This document shows, piece by piece, positions 46,842 through 56,783 of a stretch of 64,000 bases of DNA (position 1 is its first letter; the number at the start of each line of letters is the position of its first letter). The position numbers and the translations under genes are program-made. The notes under the pieces were generated by a model. That model was not told the origin of the DNA. It did not search any database and saw only the letters and a list, made by a program, of their open reading frames with translations. This DNA comes from Xanthostigma xanthostigma (Eukaryota; Arthropoda; Insecta; Raphidioptera; Raphidiidae), in the NCBI GenBank assembly GCA_963575645.1, contig OY754468.1, positions 24,142,465 to 24,206,464 of the forward strand, written 5' to 3'.

Positions 46842-47177
46842 GCAATAGACTTTCTTTCATCACGTTTTGTGTGGGTTATAATATGCATGATTCTTCTATA
46901 TACTGCATACATAGGGCTTATATTATGTGCACGTATTACAAGTTGAATATATAATAACAAATTTGGCATCGAATGTAATTTACATGCAATGTCTTTCTGA
47001 CGTGAGGTAAGTAAGTTGGTGAAAAGAAACTAATGCGAATACAATACGAAAATAGAATAATTTTTGACGCTTATTCCTTTTAAAATGTACTCGGACTTAA
47101 CTAGCCGTACGCGTAGCAATGTTGTCATTTATACAACGTTTCCATGACTCGTTTATCATGAAGATCCCAGGTTATAA
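46842..47177. other. Non-coding stretch
   Basis: Nothing recognised. Confidence 0.4.
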
Positions 47178-48506
47178 AGGTCCCTTCACACTGTAAGCAC
47201 TATTAAGTTCTTACTTAAAAAAATAAAACGCTTTAATTGAATTATAAATAATTCGTAAAATGATGTTTTCTCTAGAGAAGAAATTAATCAATTAAATTTT
47301 TCCAAAATAATAACAACATTCATTTTTCCAAAATAATAACAACATTCATTTTTCCAGCGTAATATTACAAAAAAAGAGAGAGAGTTAATGTAACAAAACT
47401 TGCTTTTAGTTTTCACCTCTAAATTAAAATTAGAAATATTGTTGGTAGAGTTCCGGGAGATGGGACTTTTTGTACAGAATTCCTGCTCTTTCAGAATATT
47501 TTTAGTGATTTCAGATATCTGCAATAGTTTTTGAGATATTCACCAAAAACCAAACCCCTCCCTTTTCTTTAAATAAAATGTTTATAACTTTTGCAATTGT
47601 TTCGTCTACCACTTCAATTTTTTTCAAAAAGTTTCTATACGTCATTCCGAATCGAATGACACCATGATCATAATTTTCGGTGAAGGAGGACTGGAATTAA
47701 TCAAAAAAGGAACATGTGAACTAAACTATTTATGAAGCAACATGTTTTTAAGTTTTCTTAATGAAGAAATCTTGCTGTCGCGTAATAACTATTTAGTAGT
47801 AAAAACTACATAGTATTTTTGTGAGTAAAAATTGAATTTATGAATAGTTTATACGAAAACTGACATTCTCTCTGTCTTTTTTGTAATATTGTCAAAATTA
47901 GTTTTCCTTAGCTACGCTGGAAAAATGAATGTTGTTATTATTATGGAAAAATTTAATTGTATAACACGATGCTGGATTTCGAGCTCGCTTGCTGGCTTGA
48001 AGTCTTGCTACGCTGCTGGATTGTGACGTCACTGATCTTGCTATATTTGGGTGATAGGTGCAGTGCTATTTTTTATGCAGCGCTGCCTGCCAGTTTGAGA
48101 ATTTGACCAATATCGTCTGACAATCGTTAAATATGGTGTTTGAAAAAAGTTTTAAGTTAACAGCGATGAGGCAAAAAGTTGTAAAATCAAAATGGAAATG
48201 GACTCGACAAGAAATAAGTTTTCGCTTTGATTTTTCTCTTCTCTCCCGCAGCTTTTCAATCATTATTAAAGTCATAGTAGCAATTCGTCTATGACGAATT
48301 ATTTTCTGCATAACCATCACATCCATATTTAAATTTTAAATATAACTGTAAACCTAGCAAAACAACGAGCAAACAAGCAAGCTGTGTGTGAAGCAAAACT
48401 AGCAGCGCTCTATACCAACCACCAAGCATGGATACCATTAATGGCAACCTGCAAGACTTCAAACAAGCAAGCGAGCTCGAAATCCAGCATCGTGTGAAGG
48501 GGCCTT
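47178..48506. mobile_element. Composite: MITE with GGCCCCTTCACACGATG ends interrupted by a foldback
   Basis: The right end on the minus strand reads AAGGCCCCTTCACACGATGC then TGGATTTCGAGCTCGCTTGC. On the left, AAGGTCCCTTCACAC (47177-47191) is separated from its continuation, ACACGATGCTGGATTTCG (from 47964), by about 772 bp. That insert contains a foldback: 47289-47390 and about 47868-47957 are inverted copies with CAACATTCATTTTTCCAGCG, and the left arm has a 26-bp tandem duplication. ACAC at both insert edges could be a 4-bp duplication. The nesting is inferred from the split end. Confidence 0.55.
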
Positions 48507-48557
48507 AAGCTCATGAATTGGTAAACTTATCAATTGAATGAATTTATTATTAAAAAA

Positions 48558-49157
48558 GCGAGTGTGCTTTAGACCACACGATTGAAGTAAAACTTCTTCC
48601 TGCCATAATTATTTTAAATATATTTGCTAAGAATAATGCGTAAATACTTCAAATTTGCTCATGTTAAATTCATTATGCTGTCTGTTCGTCTCAAAGATTA
48701 TCGAACACAATATACCTAACCTCACTCTGTAGCACATAATATCTACAAAATATAATTTTTGATTAATTAATAGGCAAAATATGCAGGTATATTATTAGCA
48801 TAATTTATTATACATTTAAAAGAATTTATTAACTAACCTACATTATTTCCCGTTAAAAATGCAGCAAAATTCGATGAAATGTATTTTTGATACAAAAAAA
48901 ACAGTTGTTTTCATTTTAAACGTTTAATAGTTGTATTAATGCTCCGTCTTTATCGTACTCACTAACTTATATCTCCCTCTGAACTCCGTTCGCCTTAGAG
49001 GGAAAAATATTATTACTATATCTATGGTCGCGATGATGCACTTCCGTAAACGATTTCGTCAGGCATCGCGATGATACACTTCCGTAAACGATTTCATCAG
49101 GCATTTAGCAGCTTATTCCCCAAATCAAGCGTGCCTAAAGAAGTTTTACTTCAAAAA
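48558..49157. repeat. Interspersed element, copy 2 of 22299-22924
   Basis: Starts GCGAGTGTGCTTTAGACCAC and ends GAAGTTTTACTTCAA, collinear with copy 1. It has a single CTCCGTCTTTATC unit where copy 1 has three. It instead duplicates a ~38-bp unit containing CACTTCCGTAAACGATTTC (49030-49105). The two copies therefore expanded different internal repeats. Confidence 0.7.
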
Positions 49158-49159
49158 AG

Positions 49160-49530
49160 AGGAGCAGTCGTGGGACGCCTGGCAGATATGCATACATTTA
49201 AGAATAATTCTAGTCAGTTTTCGACCTGTAACTAAAGGCCCCGTCAACTAACGAAATTCTAGTGACTAAATATACCCCTGTATCTAATACAAAGTGTGTA
49301 TTATACAAGCGGTGAACGTGTCAAGCATACTATAGTCGCACACGCAGTACACAGCGTCTCTGTGTGAGTTGTGACAGTTCACACAGAGAGGCAATGAGTG
49401 TACAATATACGCGCGCACACACAAGGAAGTCGAGAGTGATGGCGTAGAGGAGACAAAGAGAGCGTAATCCCGTTTTCGTCACGGTATGGTTTTGCTGCCA
49501 AACGCGCCAATAGATGTTTCGCATTAAAAT
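49160..49530. repeat. Shorter relative of the repeat at 37790-38340
   Basis: Shares GGACGCCTGGCAGATATG at the left, CGTCAACTAACGAAATTCTA once in the middle, and AACGCGCCAATAGATGTTTC at the right. The tandem array of the 37.8-kb copy is absent. The minus-strand frame at 49330-49524 is non-coding. Confidence 0.55.
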
Positions 49531-49621
49531 AATAAATGGAAAATTATCGTAGCTGTTGATGGCTTTTAAAGAAAAATTTGCTCACTTTTTTAATAATCCA
49601 AACGGCCGACGTAAACAATAG

Positions 49622-49766
49622 TTCCGATTTTATAGAGGATGAAAGTTACACAAAAGACAGAACATATAGTGACTTTAATCACTTGCCTAGGCAACCCTGC
49701 GACATCTTTAGAGCGACTCAGTCGATTGAGATGGGGTTTCCGTCATTCGAAGAGATTGAGTTTTGA
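49622..49766 (+). CDS. Candidate terminal coding exon, unidentified
   Basis: After an AACAATAG acceptor-like string at 49621, the frame reads SDFIEDESYTKDRTYSDFNH, then LPRQPCDIF, then IEMGFPSFEEIEF and stop. The composition (acidic, aromatic, few AT-driven K/N/I runs) looks like real protein, unlike most small frames here. The frame is open upstream for about 20 more codons. No partner exon, polyadenylation signal close by, or family is recognised. It could be a host 3' exon or a transposon remnant. Confidence 0.3.
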
Positions 49767-51154
49767 ATAGCCTTTTTTAATATTAAACAGTAAAAAAATC
49801 AATGAGATGTAACCTAGTATTTTTGTACCTAAAAAAATACGTTTTCGAGTTTAAAGAGTTTGAAAAACGGCAAGTGTCAGAGTTGGCCCCAAGGATCAAC
49901 GGCTGTTAACATTTTTGTGCATTATCTCACCCAATAATATTAATTTATTGTAAGGTATTTAACACACAGCGGGTTTCCACATTTTATTTTATTTGTAAAT
50001 AAATTTAGACGTGGGGGGTTTTGAATTTTGATTGCAGACTGATTACTTATTGAGATTTGATTTCTTTAAGCTTTTTGCGCCTTACGTTGCCTCTAGTATA
50101 CCTACGTATTTTTATTTACGAAAGGCAAATTGCTATTGCATACTTGCTTACTTTACACAAGTATAATGTTCCCATGTGCCTACGCTATCATCGCAAATTT
50201 AACAATTTAATGGCTTCAGAGTTTGCATTTTCGAAAGTGTCATTCCAAATTATTGTGCAATTCTAACTTTACAAATAATAATTATTAACGATTGAATGTA
50301 ACAAATGCGATTATTTCTGCATACCTATATATAAACTCTAAAGTATTTGTGTAATTGAGGATGATTATTAAACAATAAAATTGTTTGACCCAAAAACTAG
50401 CAAAATGGAAAATTTGGGATTTGTTCCCACGATACAACATAAACAATTACTTAATCAATATAATTTAAGGCATAAGAAATTGTTTCCAAAATATCTAAGT
50501 ACAGTAGAACCACTTTCGTTCTCCCTCGGCTAGTCGACCAGTATGGGGGCCTTAATACAAAATTTGTATATGTTACAGAGTTTTTGTGTGACTTAATTAA
50601 GTGATGATTTTAATGCGTCTAACTCTTTTGAACTTTATGTCTGCCTGGGTTACCTTTGAACGAAAGCAAAAACATAGCTTCTATGATGGAATGCACATTT
50701 ATTGGTAACTGTGTTACGTGATATATTGACCTGTGCGAAAGCACGACTTTCGAATGTCCAGTCTCCGGGTATATTGAGTTGCAATCTCTTTCGCGATGAT
50801 TACTAACGAATTCTTTGTATACATATGTCTTTTTTTTCTCTTTAGTGCGTTATCTTCTTCTGTATAAAACGTCAGTTTAATATATACATAGATGCACATT
50901 GCATACATTTATATACGTACAGTATTCGCGGTAGTTACGTATCTAGGCTGTTATTTTGTCTGATTTCATTTCGCTCTTATATAATCAATTAATTAATACG
51001 CATATGGACTACGCTCGTTAAATACAGGCGTTCTACTATTTTACGATCAAATTTGAGAGATTACAACTGACTAAAGGAATCTAAATTGTCGATTTTAAAG
51101 ATAATATCGCACGCCATTCATATATGTATTGTATTCAGCATAAAGTACATTGTA
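49767..51154. other. Non-coding stretch
   Basis: No supported gene or repeat. The small frames at 50057-50266 and 50714-50908 lack features. Confidence 0.45.
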
Positions 51155-51271
51155 TAATACGCGTCACGAATCTAAAATGCTCGGAAGTTAGATGCGAGTG
51201 CGGGCTTGCGCTTGTACAGTCTGTTGAAAAAATACAAACTCGCAACTCAACAAAACTAAAATAGCAATAAC
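51155..51271. mobile_element. Left part of a MITE split by the gypsy element
   Basis: TAATACGCGTCACGAATCTA at this end is matched, reversed, at 56187-56206 (TAATACGCACCACGCATCTA on the minus strand), and both continue into TCGGAAGTTAG. TA lies outside each end. The two parts would form an element of about 320 bp into which the gypsy element inserted. The other half is at 56005-56206. Confidence 0.65.
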
Positions 51272-51451
51272 TGTTTTATATTTTTATATTTAGGGAATAA
51301 ATAAGTAGACACTTTACATTTAGTATAATATATTTATTCAGTTGAGTAGTCACACACAGTCACACAGTATTGTACACTTGTTTCGCAATACGTGGTCGGC
51401 GTCATACTGTTGCCAACTTATATCTTTTTGCATAACGGTTTACACTAAACA
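51272..51451 (-). repeat. 3' LTR of the gypsy element
   Basis: 180 bp, TG...CA ends on the element strand (starts TGTTTAGTGTAAACC). By eye it is identical to the 5' LTR. It contains AATAAA-type signals near its middle, so it carries the polyadenylation function. Confidence 0.95.
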
Positions 51452-51464
51452 CCTCCCCCTTTGG
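51452..51464 (-). promoter_or_regulatory. Polypurine tract of the gypsy element
   Basis: AAAGGGGGAGG on the element strand, immediately upstream of the 3' LTR: the usual priming site for plus-strand DNA synthesis. Confidence 0.85.
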
Positions 51465-51466
51465 CT

Positions 51467-54400
51467 TTACAAATCGAGCCTTTGAATTGGCTTAATACGC
51501 CGTCCCGTACGGGACCTAACAATGTTAGCATTATCCGAGGTATCTGGGATAGGGTTCACAATTATTTCTCTGCGTGTCAATGCATGATCAGTTACCGGAT
51601 TAGACCTTGCGTCGTTTTGCATATCCGGGGTATTGTGTTCCTGTTGTGAAGGGTACAATTCAGGTTCAAGCACTATATCGTTATGATCTACTTCTGTTAC
51701 AGAATGTTTCATTTGACTTGAATTGCGCCTAATTATTTTATTGTTACATTCTTTCTGTAGCCAGTAAGATCTCGGCTCACGTGCTTTCTCCAACACCACA
51801 GCTTTATTCCAAAACTTATCGTTACTACTTCTTATCACTACCCTATCCCCCTTTTTGTATTCGATTGTAGCCTTCCTACTTGTTTTATCATAGTGTTCTT
51901 TTGTTTTACCCTTTTGTTCACATAGCTTTTTAAATATATGGTTTTGCACCTTCGGTTCGAGTATGTTATGGGCTACTGGTAATTGTGTTCTAAGAATTCT
52001 ACTCTGGAGTATCTGAGCCGGAGACGCGTTTAAACTGATAATAGGGGTATTATTGTATTCCAGTAAAGAATCTCTAAAATCACTTTTTTCATTGTTACTT
52101 TTCCGCAAAATCTGTTTGCAAATACTGACAGCTTTTTCTGATAACCCGTTACTTTGGTGATGATGGGGTGTGCATGTTAAAATTGTAATATCTTTGCTAC
52201 TGTAGTAATTCTTGCACTTCATTGATAGGAATGGTAGATTGTCTGCAATTATATATTGTGGATAACCAAATTTTGTAAAAGTATTTTGCATGGCGTTTAT
52301 GACACTTTCGGATGTTTTATCACGTAAAGGACACATGTCTATCCAGTGGGAAAAATGGTCTACTAACACTAAATAAGACTTTGCACCAAACTCCAAAATG
52401 TCTACGCCTATCTTGTTATATCTAAGGGTTGGTACGGGGTGGGGTAAGAGCGGTTCTCTGAAACTACAGGGCATATGCCTTTCGCAGATACGACATTTTT
52501 TTATATAGGATGTAACGTCTGATGTTAGACTCGGCCAAAAGAAAAACTTTCTTGTTTTATGTAGGGTTTTATTAATACCTATGTGGCCCTTGTGTAAGCA
52601 TTTTAAAATAAGCGATCTGAGACTCTTTGGCACAGCTAATTTATCTTCGATAAAAACAAGTCCGGCTTCGACATAAATTTCGTTTTTTAAATTAAAGTAA
52701 GGTTTACAATCTAGTGGAACATTACCAAGCTTAGGCCAACCGTAATAATAATAATCGGATATTGTTTTTAAAACATCATCCTTGGAAGTTTCTTCCCTAA
52801 ACTCCGATTTTCTTATATCGCTCATCGGTAAGTGCTTCGATACCGTATGTACCATGTCAAACATGTCAAGATCGAGCGTGTTCGATTTTAAACTGGATCT
52901 CGAGAGCATATCGGCAAAATGAATATTTTTACCGGGGACATAATAAACCCTCAAATTATATTTTAACAGTTTTAATCTCAAACGTTGTAGTCTTACCGAT
53001 CCGATCTTGCAGATAGGCTTGGTCATAATCGATACTATGGGTTTATGATCGGACTGCACGTCTACGTTGTTGCGGTAAATAAAGTCATGAAATTTTTGTG
53101 TACTGAAGTATATTGCTAGTAGCTCTTTTTCAGTTTGGCTATAGTTTATTTCATGATCGTTCATTGTTCGAGAAGCACATGCCACTAATTTTAGCATTCC
53201 GTCATGCTCCTGAAACATACAGCAGCCTATGCCGTTTTTTGATGCGTCACATTGTAGTACAATTTTTTTAGTTGAGTCAAAAGGCACTAACGCGGGAGAA
53301 TTGCTAATAATTCTTTTTATTTTTTTAAATGTTTCTTGATGTCTGGGGAGCCATTGCCATTCGACATCGCCTTTTAATAATTCGCATAAGGGGTTCATAA
53401 TTTCGGACATATTTGGGACATAACGTCTAATATAATTGAACGAACCTATCACTCTTTGTAATTCTACTTTATTTTTTGGACTTTCTAACTTACTGAGTGC
53501 TTCGACGCGGTCTGGGTCTATTTGCATACCTTTTCCCGAAAAAATTTGACCCATAAACTTTACTTGTTTTTGGCAAAATTGAAATTTTTCTTTGTTAAAT
53601 TTAGCATTTATTTTTCTAGCGCGTTCTATAATTTTCTCTACAGCCCTATCATGTTCTTCTTTCGAGGCTCCGACGACTATCATGTCATCGTGACAAATTA
53701 TTACATTTTCGATATCGCCAAAATTTTTTTCAATTTCCTCCTCAAAAAGATCCTGTGAATCTGATAGACCGTATGGTAGTACCCTGTACCTATATATTCC
53801 GAACGGTGTACTAAAACAACATTTCCATGAAGAATTTTCATTTAACCTCAAATGGTGATAACCCTCTGATAAATCAAATACAGTAAAAATATTTTTACCA
53901 CTTAATCTTGCGCAAATTTCCTCAATACTTAGACTTGAGCGCGGTTTCCTTACTATATACTTATTTAAATCGGATGGATCTAAGCATAGCCTAATCTTAC
54001 CGTTAGATTTTTCTACTAATACAATCCTATTAATACTTGCTCTAGCGTCGATTTCTTCTACCTTAACAATTGCTTTTCTCTTTAACAATCTGTTGAGCTC
54101 ATCTTTGAATGCATTTCGTATTGCCAGGGGTATTTTGGTTGGGGGGTGACTCACCGGTTCAAACTCTCCAGTAGTAGTTATCTGACACATACCCGGGAAA
54201 ACACCTGAGCCTGAGAAAATATCTATATTAGATTTTATAAATATATCTTTGCTACTGTTTGTTGTAATATTATTAACACTATTAACCCTTTTTATTAAAT
54301 TTAAATGTAGGCATGCTTGACCTCCCAATAGAACCTGATTTGCCCCCTCAACAATCGCAAAATCCTCATAAATACTTATATTTCCTTTACAATATAAATT

Positions 54401-54859
54401 TACCGAACCAATGGGTTTTGACACTGTACCCTCAAAAGCTTTTAGCATACATTTAGCAGGTCTTACTCTGAACTGTTTGTTGAGTTGCCTAAATATTTTT
54501 AATGGGATCACATTTACATCGGCCCCTGTATCAAGTTTTGTTTTGATTTTTCTATTCTCGATTTCAATTATCTCCTCCCAGGTACCTCTTTTATGACTGC
54601 AAACTGTAACATTACAATTACAAACATTTTTTGTTAACGAAACATTTTCTACTACAATTTCATTTGAACTATCACTTTCTGTTTCTTGTTCGATTTTCTT
54701 GACAGATTTTACTCTACAAGATTTTGCAAAATGGTTTAACAAGCCACACTTGTTACATTTTTTCCCATAAGCGGGACATTCACGAGGCCCATGTATGTTT
54801 TGGCACCTTGCCAGGCGCGGTCCGAAGGGGGGGGTCACAGGGGACATGACCCCCCCCAA
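51467..54859 (-). CDS. gypsy Pol: protease, reverse transcriptase, RNase H, integrase (with 3' half of the nucleocapsid)
   Basis: 1130 residues, uninterrupted. Residues 1-16 are read from the hAT MITE, so the true start is upstream. Then follow the remainder of one zinc knuckle and a second CX2CX4HX4C knuckle (CNKCGLLNHFAKSC, 35-48); an aspartic protease (DTGA, 110-113); reverse transcriptase with FDLS (328-331), LPYGL and the active site HDDM (390-393, where most relatives have Y or F before DD); RNase H (CDAS 537-540, SDHKP 603-607); and an integrase HHCC zinc finger (H756, H759, C789, C792) with DDE residues D820, D873 and E908. This order is Ty3/gypsy, and the zinc-knuckle and integrase style is mag-like. 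The stop lies 15 bp from the 3' LTR. All catalytic residues are present, so the enzymes could work if expressed. Confidence 0.95.
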   Translation of the reverse strand: MGGVMSPVTPPFGPRLARCQNIHGPRECPAYGKKCNKCGLLNHFAKSCRVKSVKKIEQETESDSSNEIVVENVSLTKNVCNCNVTVCSHKRGTWEEIIEIENRKIKTKLDTGADVNVIPLKIFRQLNKQFRVRPAKCMLKAFEGTVSKPIGSVNLYCKGNISIYEDFAIVEGANQVLLGGQACLHLNLIKRVNSVNNITTNSSKDIFIKSNIDIFSGSGVFPGMCQITTTGEFEPVSHPPTKIPLAIRNAFKDELNRLLKRKAIVKVEEIDARASINRIVLVEKSNGKIRLCLDPSDLNKYIVRKPRSSLSIEEICARLSGKNIFTVFDLSEGYHHLRLNENSSWKCCFSTPFGIYRYRVLPYGLSDSQDLFEEEIEKNFGDIENVIICHDDMIVVGASKEEHDRAVEKIIERARKINAKFNKEKFQFCQKQVKFMGQIFSGKGMQIDPDRVEALSKLESPKNKVELQRVIGSFNYIRRYVPNMSEIMNPLCELLKGDVEWQWLPRHQETFKKIKRIISNSPALVPFDSTKKIVLQCDASKNGIGCCMFQEHDGMLKLVACASRTMNDHEINYSQTEKELLAIYFSTQKFHDFIYRNNVDVQSDHKPIVSIMTKPICKIGSVRLQRLRLKLLKYNLRVYYVPGKNIHFADMLSRSSLKSNTLDLDMFDMVHTVSKHLPMSDIRKSEFREETSKDDVLKTISDYYYYGWPKLGNVPLDCKPYFNLKNEIYVEAGLVFIEDKLAVPKSLRSLILKCLHKGHIGINKTLHKTRKFFFWPSLTSDVTSYIKKCRICERHMPCSFREPLLPHPVPTLRYNKIGVDILEFGAKSYLVLVDHFSHWIDMCPLRDKTSESVINAMQNTFTKFGYPQYIIADNLPFLSMKCKNYYSSKDITILTCTPHHHQSNGLSEKAVSICKQILRKSNNEKSDFRDSLLEYNNTPIISLNASPAQILQSRILRTQLPVAHNILEPKVQNHIFKKLCEQKGKTKEHYDKTSRKATIEYKKGDRVVIRSSNDKFWNKAVVLEKAREPRSYWLQKECNNKIIRRNSSQMKHSVTEVDHNDIVLEPELYPSQQEHNTPDMQNDARSNPVTDHALTRREIIVNPIPDTSDNANIVRSRTGRRIKPIQRLDL

Positions 54860-55005
54860 AATCTAAAGTCAAATTGAAAAATTTCAAAAATTTGCCAAAT
54901 AATAAAAAAAAATTTTTAGCTACAATACAAAAAGACGACTTTTTTTATTAGTTTAGTGAGTGACCCCCCCCAAAATTTCAGGCTGCGACCGCGCCTGCAC
55001 CTTGC
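54804..55005. mobile_element. hAT MITE (54812-54997) inserted in gag, 8-bp target duplication
   Basis: CACCTTGC is duplicated at 54804-54811 and 54998-55005. The element's ends are perfect 11-bp inverted repeats, CAGGCGCGGTC. Subterminal runs of G followed by TCAC occur in both arms. At 186 bp it is non-autonomous. It adds 194 bp (element plus duplication), which is not a multiple of three, and lies within the first zinc knuckle of the gypsy nucleocapsid. It ends the Gag frame and separates it from Pol. The frames on either side differ by exactly that offset, so the ancestral element had one continuous gag-pol frame. Confidence 0.92.
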
Positions 55006-55716
55006 ACACTTAAACTTATTGTTAGACTTATCGTTATTATACTTATCTTGCTTTTCATCTGTACGCGGCGTATACTTAGATTTATTACCGTGCTTATTCT
55101 TTTTAATATAATTTATTTCACCGTCATTGTGGTTCACTTCGTCTTGCTGGAATTGTTGATTTTGAGATCTGCTTTGTTCGCTTGTCCTGCAGTGCTGGAT
55201 GGCTTTTTCGAGCGTTAGTTTGTCCACCCGGAGTAGAGCTTCCCTAGTCGTTGGATCTCGTATGCCCATGACAATTTTGTCCCTGAGGGCCTTGTCCTCT
55301 GGTGACTCGTTGTCGTCCACCGCATTGTAATTACACGTTCTTATTAAGTGTTTGCAATCAGTTAAAAAATGCTCAAAACTTTCTCCTTCCTTCTGAACTC
55401 TTTTCAAAAAATTATATCTTTCAAAACATTCATTTACTCTTGGATTTACATATTGACCAATTAAATTCATCATAAATTCATAGTTTTCAGCTTGATCGTC
55501 TGGAATTTTGAATGTCGCCATTATCCTTGCGGACTCCGTTCCCATTATATTTCGTAGGATTGATAGTTTTATTCTATCGGCGGCTTCGTGCTGCCCTGTG
55601 GCTATCATATAGTCTTCAAACGCTGTTTTCCAAAACTTCCACTCCATTGCAGCATTTTGATCCTGGAGGTTAAAATCTGGCGGCAGCTTTACCGTTCCAA
55701 GATTTATACCGGCCAT
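54916..55716 (-). CDS. gypsy Gag, C-terminus lost to the hAT insertion
   Basis: 266 residues starting MAGINLGTVKLPPDF. Residues 20-180 fit the helical capsid-like region of mag-type Gag (EWKFWKTAFEDYM near 25, RYNFLKRVQKEGESFEHFL near 100-118). A basic, polar linker follows (about 185-235), then the first two cysteines of a zinc knuckle (C237, C240). Residue 241 onward is encoded by the inserted MITE and is not Gag. The protein would still have a capsid region but no nucleocapsid, so RNA packaging should fail. The start ATG lies about 100 bp inside the 5' LTR border, which fits the short leader of these elements. Confidence 0.9.
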   Translation of the reverse strand: MAGINLGTVKLPPDFNLQDQNAAMEWKFWKTAFEDYMIATGQHEAADRIKLSILRNIMGTESARIMATFKIPDDQAENYEFMMNLIGQYVNPRVNECFERYNFLKRVQKEGESFEHFLTDCKHLIRTCNYNAVDDNESPEDKALRDKIVMGIRDPTTREALLRVDKLTLEKAIQHCRTSEQSRSQNQQFQQDEVNHNDGEINYIKKNKHGNKSKYTPRTDEKQDKYNNDKSNNKFKCARCRRGRSLKFWGGSLTKLIKKVVFLYCS

Positions 55717-55800
55717 CTTTATATTTTATATTTAACACTTCAATTTTGACACTTGATATTAATTTTCTGTTTACGACCTTCTATTTTTTTTTTTTTTATT

Positions 55801-55819
55801 TAATCCATTCGCAGCGCCA
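55801..55819 (-). promoter_or_regulatory. Primer-binding site of the gypsy element
   Basis: Directly after the 5' LTR the element strand reads TGGCGCTGCGAATGGATTA. TGG pairs with the CCA end of a tRNA. The tRNA species was not identified. Confidence 0.75.
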
Positions 55820-55999
55820 TGTTTTATATTTTTATATTTAGGGAATAAATAAGTAGACACTTTACATTTAGTATAATATATTTATTCAGTTGAGTAGTCA
55901 CACACAGTCACACAGTATTGTACACTTGTTTCGCAATACGTGGTCGGCGTCATACTGTTGCCAACTTATATCTTTTTGCATAACGGTTTACACTAAACA
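55820..55999 (-). repeat. 5' LTR of the gypsy element
   Basis: 180 bp, identical by eye to the 3' LTR, and adjacent to the ATAAC target duplication. Acts as the promoter end of the element. Confidence 0.95.
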
Positions 56000-56004
56000 A
56001 TAAC

Positions 56005-56206
56005 AACTTGACATTAGTGTACTCGACTGTACTTTAAAGCAGGAAATCGACAAGTGACAAAGGCAACGAGAGATCACGGCCAATCAAGGACGAGCGCACG
56101 TTCCGTGCAGGTAGCTAGGAGGTGGTGGATCAACGGCTCTAAAGTGTGCCTTTGCGACGCTGTTTGTGACTAACTTCCGAACCTTTTAGATGCGTGGTGC
56201 GTATTA
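56005..56206. mobile_element. Right part of the MITE split by the gypsy element
   Basis: Ends with the inverted form of the 51155 terminus and is TA-flanked (56207-56208). The interior has no coding. It pairs with 51155-51271 as the pre-insertion host of the gypsy element. Confidence 0.6.
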
Positions 56207-56281
56207 TAACAATAGTAAGCGATCATAAGCTCTAGGGGAAAATGCATCACGCTATACATCTAGAGGGGCCTCATATACCTA

Positions 56282-56783
56282 CAGGGTGTATCGCAGAAAA
56301 CCGTACATAGGGAAAACTCCATTGTGAAAATTAGTTAGGATCAACGATTATTTTGGCCACATATGAGAATGGGTAACATGGTAACGCTGACTCACTATTA
56401 CTTAATAACAATAATTGCTAATAATGAATAATAATCAGTAAAACAAATTCTTCAGTATTAAATGAATTTATTTTTATTAATGAAACAATTTTTTATTTAG
56501 AAAATATTTTGTATTAATAATTTAACCAAATAAACAGTTAAAAGCAAATGTTCAAATAAATCTCCATTTTGATTAAGCAGTAGCTTAATCGGTTATAAAA
56601 ACTTTGTCTAGCATAACAGGAGTCACAATTGAAACATACTTCGGCGATTTTGTCTTTAAGTTCATCCAGATTATGTCACCATCCTGAATAGATTTCATTA
56701 TGTAAAGTGTAAACCATGGTAATGACCTCTGAATAGAGGTCAAAGCAATTTTCCCTATGTACGGTTTCCTGTGATACGCCCTG
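56282..56783. mobile_element. Mariner-like MITE, TA duplication
   Basis: The ends CAGGGTGTATCGCAGAAAAC and, on the minus strand, CAGGGCGTATCACAGGAAAC are inverted for about 35 bp (continuing CGTACATAGGGAAAA) and flanked by TA (56280-56281 and 56784-56785). The minus-strand frame at 56585-56806 overlaps this end and is not credible. Confidence 0.75.

Larger units (their letters stand above)
51272..55999 (-). mobile_element. Ty3/gypsy LTR retrotransposon (mag-like), nearly complete
   Basis: Identical 180-bp LTRs (51272-51451 and 55820-55999) bound a minus-strand element, flanked by a perfect 5-bp duplication ATAAC (51267-51271 and 56000-56004). Behind the 5' LTR is a primer-binding site and before the 3' LTR a polypurine tract. 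Coding order is gag, protease, RT, RNase H, integrase, which defines Ty3/gypsy. The identical LTRs mean the insertion is recent, but a 186-bp hAT MITE splits the nucleocapsid. Confidence 0.95.

Noticed and set aside
53522..53758. Plus-strand frames within 51461-54596
   Set aside because: They are antisense to the gypsy Pol frame and have no features of their own.
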